A stretch of 8,389 nucleotides of DNA, taken from NCBI GenBank assembly GCA_013331515.1, contig DUGG01000043.1, positions 1-8,389 on the forward strand, read 5' to 3'. The first letter of the stretch is position 1; each line of letters starts with the position of its first letter. A program made the translations under genes and the position numbers. This DNA comes from Candidatus Woesearchaeota archaeon. Its GTDB lineage: Archaea; Nanobdellota; Nanobdellia; Woesearchaeales; UBA10216. This document shows positions 5,249 through 8,389 of the stretch, one piece after another. A model generated the notes under the pieces. It did no database searches, was not told the DNA's origin, and worked only from the letters and a program-made list of their open reading frames with translations.

Positions 5249-7144
5249 ATGCCGAACATCATAAAGGAAATCCTGAAGAGCCTTCCTGAAGAAAAGATAA
5301 GCGAGGCGTGCTTTGAGGGAGCCAACATAGTCCTCTATACCAAGGACAAGGAGTTCTTCCTCAATAACGAGGGCGCCATCAGGAAGGTGGTTGACGAGAT
5401 AAAGAAAAGAATAGAGCTCCGTTCAGACCCAAGTATCCTCATGGAGCAGGAGCTGGCTGAGCAGAAGATAAGGCAGCTCATGCCGGAAGAGGCGGGCGTG
5501 TCAAATGTGCTCTTCGATTCCCAGCGCAGCATCGTTGTGATTGAGGCGGAAAAGCTCGGCCTTGCGATAGGCAAGCAGGGAACGCTTCTCCAGGAAATAC
5601 GGAAAGAGACGCTTTGGGTGCCTGTAATCAGGAGAACCCCTGCCATAAGGTCAAAGATAGTGGAAAACATCCGCGCAGTCCTGTTCCACTACTCGGATTA
5701 CAGGAGGAAGTTCCTTGACAAGATAGGCCACAGGATTTACGACGGGTGGATTAGAGAGAAGAAGAATGAGTGGGTGAGGGTGACGATGCTTGGCGGAGGA
5801 AGGCAGGTAGGCCGCAGCTGCATCTTCCTCCAAACACCCGAGTCAAGGGTGCTGCTCGACTGTGGCGTTGATGTCGCCTCCCAGGACAGCTCATACCCAT
5901 ACCTTGACGCCCCTGAGTTCAACATAGACCAGCTTGACGCAGTCGTTCTGAGCCACGCCCACCTTGACCATGTCGGCTTCCTGCCATACCTTTACAAGCT
6001 CGGCTTCCGGGGGCCAACATATTGCACCGCTCCAAGCAGGGACGTTGCCGCGCTGCTGCTTCTTGACTTCGTGAAGATAATGAAATCGGAAAACAAGGAG
6101 CCGATATACGACGCAGAGGACGTCAAGGAGCTGATAAAGCACACAGTCACGCTGGAATACGACGAGGTAAGCGACATAACACCGGACGTCCGCATAACGC
6201 TTTACAACGCAGGGCACACCCTGGGAAGTGCCATGGTTCACCTTCATGTGGGCAACGGGCTGCACAATATCCTTTACACAGGCGACATGAAGTTCGGGAA
6301 GACGCAGGTGCTTGAGCCGGCCTCAACCGTTTTCCCGCGGCTTGAGACGCTCATACTCGAATCAACCTACGGCGGAAAGGAGGTAACTGACCAGGCGAAA
6401 GAGGAGAATGACTCTGAATTCGCAGCCCTCGTCAAGGATACCCTGAGCAAGGGCGGGAAGCTGCTCGTGCCAGTGCTTGGTTCGGGAAGGGCACAGGAGA
6501 TAATGCTCACGCTCCACTACATGATGTTCATTTCCAACGAGCTGCCAAAGGTTCCAGTGTACGTTGACGGTCTCGTCTGGGACATAACAGCCATCCACAC
6601 GGCATACCCTGAGTACATGAACGGCAACGTGCGCAAGCTCATATTCCACAAGGACCAGAACCCGTTTCTGGCGGAAGTCTTCAAGGAGGTCGGAAGCCAG
6701 AAGGAACGCCAGGAGATAATCCAGAGCGGCCAGTCGTGCGTGATACTGGCAACGTCCGGAATGCTCGTCGGCGGCCCGTCAGTTGAGTACCTGCGCGGGT
6801 TGGCAGACAACGAGAACAACGCCCTTGCAATCGTTTCATACCAGGGAGAAGGCTCGTTGGGTAGGCGCATACAAAGAGGCGAGCGCGAGATAGCGTTCAC
6901 CAACGGAGCCAAGCAGGAACTCGTGCAGATACGGTGCAGGATAGAGACGTTCGAAGAGTTCTCAGCCCACTCCAACAGGAAGCAGCTCCTCACTTTCATC
7001 TACAAGTGCAGCCCGAGGCCAAAGAAAGTCATAATAAACCACGGCGAGTCGTCAAGGTGCCTTGACCTCGCGAGCGCCATACACAAGACAATGCGCATAG
7101 AAACAAGCGCGCCAAGGAACCTTGAGTCTGTAAGGTTGAAGTGA
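5249..7144 (+). CDS. aCPSF1/FttA: KH-domain beta-CASP ribonuclease, transcription termination factor
   Basis: 631 residues, the normal length for archaeal aCPSF1. Residues 1-60 form the first, degenerate KH-like domain; 68-145 form the second, with a GKQG loop at 108-111. The metallo-beta-lactamase core carries HAHLDH (236-241), H323 in AGHTLGS and D346 in YTGDMKFG. The beta-CASP part carries E371 in ESTYGG, H574 in SAHSNRKQL and H598 in NHGES. All zinc-binding and catalytic motifs are intact. The family is an endo- and 5'-3' exoribonuclease related to eukaryotic CPSF73, and it acts as the archaeal termination factor that cuts nascent RNA at U-rich sites. The ATG at 5249 gives the expected N-terminus. 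Pairing with psmB fits an operon joining protein and RNA turnover; similar adjacency in other archaea is from memory. A U-rich tract follows the stop. Confidence 0.97.
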   Translation: MPNIIKEILKSLPEEKISEACFEGANIVLYTKDKEFFLNNEGAIRKVVDEIKKRIELRSDPSILMEQELAEQKIRQLMPEEAGVSNVLFDSQRSIVVIEAEKLGLAIGKQGTLLQEIRKETLWVPVIRRTPAIRSKIVENIRAVLFHYSDYRRKFLDKIGHRIYDGWIREKKNEWVRVTMLGGGRQVGRSCIFLQTPESRVLLDCGVDVASQDSSYPYLDAPEFNIDQLDAVVLSHAHLDHVGFLPYLYKLGFRGPTYCTAPSRDVAALLLLDFVKIMKSENKEPIYDAEDVKELIKHTVTLEYDEVSDITPDVRITLYNAGHTLGSAMVHLHVGNGLHNILYTGDMKFGKTQVLEPASTVFPRLETLILESTYGGKEVTDQAKEENDSEFAALVKDTLSKGGKLLVPVLGSGRAQEIMLTLHYMMFISNELPKVPVYVDGLVWDITAIHTAYPEYMNGNVRKLIFHKDQNPFLAEVFKEVGSQKERQEIIQSGQSCVILATSGMLVGGPSVEYLRGLADNENNALAIVSYQGEGSLGRRIQRGEREIAFTNGAKQELVQIRCRIETFEEFSAHSNRKQLLTFIYKCSPRPKKVIINHGESSRCLDLASAIHKTMRIETSAPRNLESVRLK

Positions 7145-7174
7145 ACGCGCAAGTTTCTTACGGGTTACGAATCA

Positions 7175-7186
7175 TTTTTTTCTTTT
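7175..7186 (+). terminator. U-rich terminator after the aCPSF1 gene
   Basis: Seven T, one C and four T begin 30 bases after the aCPSF1 stop, with no stem-loop before them. This is the usual archaeal form of terminator and the kind of site that aCPSF1 itself cleaves. Confidence 0.6.
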
Positions 7187-7198
7187 GACATCCCTCAA

Positions 7199-7321
7199 AT
7201 GAACAAATTTCAACAAGCATACCGCAAGCTGCTCAAGTCCTACGGGGAACAGCACTGGTGGCCGACTGTAACGGTTGAAAGGGAGACGGAGGTTATTCTC
7301 GGCGCAATCCTTACTCAGTAA
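7199..7321 (+). pseudogene. 5' remnant of an endonuclease III-like HhH-GPD DNA glycosylase
   Basis: 40 codons from ATG to TAA. The translation has YGEQHWWP (residues 15-22) and VILGAILTQ (32-40), which match the start of archaeal/bacterial endonuclease III-like proteins; there the sequence continues NTxWxxV into the helix-hairpin-helix and catalytic Lys/Asp region. Here a stop follows directly after the glutamine, and base composition changes to AT-rich at the same point. The helix-hairpin-helix, catalytic residues and any iron-sulfur cysteines are missing, and no continuation is found in the remaining 1070 bases on either strand. It is therefore a broken gene, probably cut by insertion or deletion at about 7319. 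The surviving part has host-like composition. No promoter of its own is evident; it lies 13 bases after the terminator tract. Identification is from a short but distinctive match. Confidence 0.65.
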
Positions 7322-7499
7322 TGCGCTAATAGTTATTAATTTTTCTGATTTTTACGAGCTTTTGATGTAATGTGGCTATAAAACAATGTCGAGAAGGTTC
7401 ATAAAGTCCCTGTGCGACTTAATCGCCAGCTTTGTCTGGCAGAAGCTTAGTTCGGGGATAGCTTTGCAGGTCATTTTGGGAGGATTTCTTTCAGTTCCA
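7322..7499 (+). other. AT-rich junction segment without a recognised gene
   Basis: The first 60 bases are strongly AT-rich with T tracts (for example near 7341 and 7350) that could terminate rightward transcripts. The rest, from about 7386, is more balanced in composition. It holds a 41-codon rightward frame (described separately) and a 32-codon leftward frame (7376-7474), neither resembling a known family. Such mixed remnants fit a rearranged junction between the broken glycosylase gene and the acquired HTH gene. No tRNA-like fold or clear inverted repeats are seen. Confidence 0.5.
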
Positions 7500-7511
7500 T
7501 TAAAGGTATGA
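7386..7511 (+). CDS. Possible 41-residue peptide (weak)
   Basis: ATG to TGA frame starting MSRRFIKSL, basic at the N-terminus and then hydrophobic (IALQVILGGFLSVPL, residues 25-39), which would fit a small membrane peptide or a random or remnant frame. It overlaps the last 12 bases of the leftward HTH gene. No Shine-Dalgarno is visible, and the TATAAAA just before the ATG is too close to be its promoter. A remnant of a larger gene is equally likely. Confidence 0.2.
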   Translation: MSRRFIKSLCDLIASFVWQKLSSGIALQVILGGFLSVPLKV

Positions 7512-8294
7512 TTTCTTTCTAAGAAACTGGTCTAATTCCTTCGTTTCAACCAAAGAAATAAATTGTGGGGTATTAATGCCCAATCTCCTGGTGCAAGTAT
7601 CTCTTATTGTTCCTTCCGTAACATCATACTCTCGTGAAATCATTGTTACTGCCATCTGAAACGTATGTCCCTTATTCATATAATCTGTGACATCCCGTAT
7701 TTGAGAAATCATTTTACCTGATTTTTTTGAACCGTAGTTGGTCGGCAGTCCTTCTCCGAACCCTTCCGCCCTCATGTCTATTGCCATTTCACGCTCCCTC
7801 CTAATTATTTCATCATCACTTTTAGGCGACCCATTTCTTTTGTTAAGCAACCCCGCTCTTTTTCTTAATAAATAGTAAAAACCTCCAATATTTTGAGAGT
7901 AAAGACCACGCCGGGTTAATTCTCTTTCGACCATTTTAATAGAACCTTTCAGATTTAATTTTATTGATGAATCATTACTATAAGAAAAAATTCCGCCCCC
8001 ATCATATCTAAACGAGGATGGCACAACTTTATTTTCTTTTATCTCTTTTAAGTCATTACCTGACTCTTCAGAATAATCCTGATTATAAGCCCAGTAAGGC
8101 TGTTTATGCAACACCTTCCCTTCTCTTTTTAAAAGGGATAAGTAAGCATTAACTGTTCTTTCACTCTCATTTACTAATTTTGCAAGTTCTCTGTATTCAA
8201 ATGCTTTAGCCTTCTCTTTTTTCAGAAAGTCTAAGATTTTATTTTTTGCATTTGAGCTTCCTAATTCGTTAAATTCTTTAAAGTCAATAGCCAT
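7500..8294 (-). CDS. DNA-binding protein with N-terminal winged HTH and C-terminal HTH-like domain
   Basis: 264 residues. Residues 15-63 form a helix-turn-helix of winged type, with YRELAKLVNESERTVNAYLS (34-53) as the HTH core and LLKREGKVL as the start of the wing. Residues 64-195 are polar with no known domain. Residues 196-247 look like a second HTH: VTDYMNKGHTFQMAV, then YDVTEGTIRDTCTRRLGINT. The pattern T-[VI]-R-D-x-C-T-R-x-L-G-[LI]-x-T, as I recall it, occurs at the end of various accessory DNA-binding proteins. It is probably a transcription regulator of a mobile or acquired segment. The gene is visibly AT-rich in parts (19 G/C of 60 at both 7861-7920 and 8161-8220) and uses AAA/AAT/TTA-type codons unlike its neighbours. 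I use the ATG at 8294, preceded by AGGTGG five bases upstream; an in-frame GTG at 8303 is the alternative. Confidence 0.8.
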   Translation of the reverse strand: MAIDFKEFNELGSSNAKNKILDFLKKEKAKAFEYRELAKLVNESERTVNAYLSLLKREGKVLHKQPYWAYNQDYSEESGNDLKEIKENKVVPSSFRYDGGGIFSYSNDSSIKLNLKGSIKMVERELTRRGLYSQNIGGFYYLLRKRAGLLNKRNGSPKSDDEIIRREREMAIDMRAEGFGEGLPTNYGSKKSGKMISQIRDVTDYMNKGHTFQMAVTMISREYDVTEGTIRDTCTRRLGINTPQFISLVETKELDQFLRKKSYL

Positions 8295-8327
8295 AACGAC
8301 CACCTTGCTAATAGAAATATGAACTAA

Positions 8328-8337
8328 TATATAAATA
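8328..8337 (-). promoter_or_regulatory. TATA box of the HTH gene
   Basis: Read leftward the sequence is TATTTATATA. Its centre would place the start site near 8306, a few bases before the AGGTGG and ATG at 8294, giving a short leader with a ribosome binding site. That differs from the leaderless pattern of the other genes and fits a foreign origin. If the GTG at 8303 is used instead, the message would be nearly leaderless. Confidence 0.5.
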
Positions 8338-8381
8338 TTGCTATTTTACAAATAATACTATGTTTCTGTTCCCCAGCAACA

Positions 8382-8389
8382 TTTAAATA
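8382..8389 (+). promoter_or_regulatory. TATA box for a rightward gene beyond the window
   Basis: TTTAAATA at the very end of the window, preceded by CA as in the copy at 4423-4430. It predicts a rightward transcript starting about 26 bases past the window end. The sequence is nearly palindromic, so direction is inferred from the matching orientation of the other two copies. Confidence 0.4.

Noticed and set aside
7429..7448. Short stem (AGCTT/AAGCT) in the junction segment
   Set aside because: Only five or six pairs, with no conserved partner motif or U tract; not enough to call an RNA gene or terminator.
7322..7499. Possible box C/D small RNA (CTGA near 7345, TGATG near 7363)
   Set aside because: The boxes are in the wrong order and do not match the C-box consensus fully; no K-turn pairing is visible.
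7325..8314. Eight-base direct repeat GCTAATAG at 7325-7332 and 8307-8314 flanking the HTH gene
   Set aside because: Tempting as a target-site duplication, but an 8-base match within 1 kb of AT-rich DNA is expected by chance. The right copy lies between the HTH gene and its promoter, which does not fit an element end.

Overview
This looks like archaeal chromosome. It carries an S8e-type ribosomal protein, a proteasome beta subunit with an N-terminal threonine, a KH/beta-CASP RNase of the aCPSF1 (FttA) type, and AT-rich TATA boxes centred 26-28 bases before start codons, which implies leaderless transcripts. Coding sequence left of about 7320 has roughly balanced G+C (lines counted by hand gave 48-55%). 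I cannot name a lineage; a small-genome DPANN-like archaeon is possible but only a guess.

Layout. (1) 71-2607, rightward: a large protein with two nucleotidyltransferase (NTase) folds, the first degenerate and split by a Pro/Gln-rich insert, followed by one HEPN domain with an R-x4-H motif and a probable second, degenerate HEPN. A half-length YraQ/ArsP-type (COG0701) permease follows after 14 bases. (2) 2604-3741, leftward: ribosomal protein S8e, then a tiny zinc-ribbon protein, then a 183-residue low-complexity protein. The last one ends tail-to-tail on the permease, and the two stop codons share one CTAG. (3) 3742-3837: divergent promoter region. (4) 3838-4407: an unrecognised 189-residue protein with its own leaderless promoter. 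(5) 4423-7144: promoter, unusually long leader, psmB and the aCPSF1 gene, probably one operon pairing the proteasome core with the RNase that cleaves 3' ends during termination. A U-rich terminator follows. (6) 7199-8340: a 40-codon remnant of an endonuclease III-like gene that stops abruptly at the family's conserved AILTQ, then AT-rich DNA with a leftward two-HTH protein, probably an acquired segment. The window ends in another TATA box, presumably for a rightward gene outside the window.

Most unusual parts: the dead/live duplicated NTase plus HEPN protein (a possible one-chain relative of MNT-HEPN toxin-antitoxin pairs, or a conserved housekeeping protein), the zinc-ribbon gene missed by ATG-based calling and in frame with its neighbour, and the truncated glycosylase next to an AT-rich island. 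I saw no tRNA, rRNA, CRISPR array or complete transposon.
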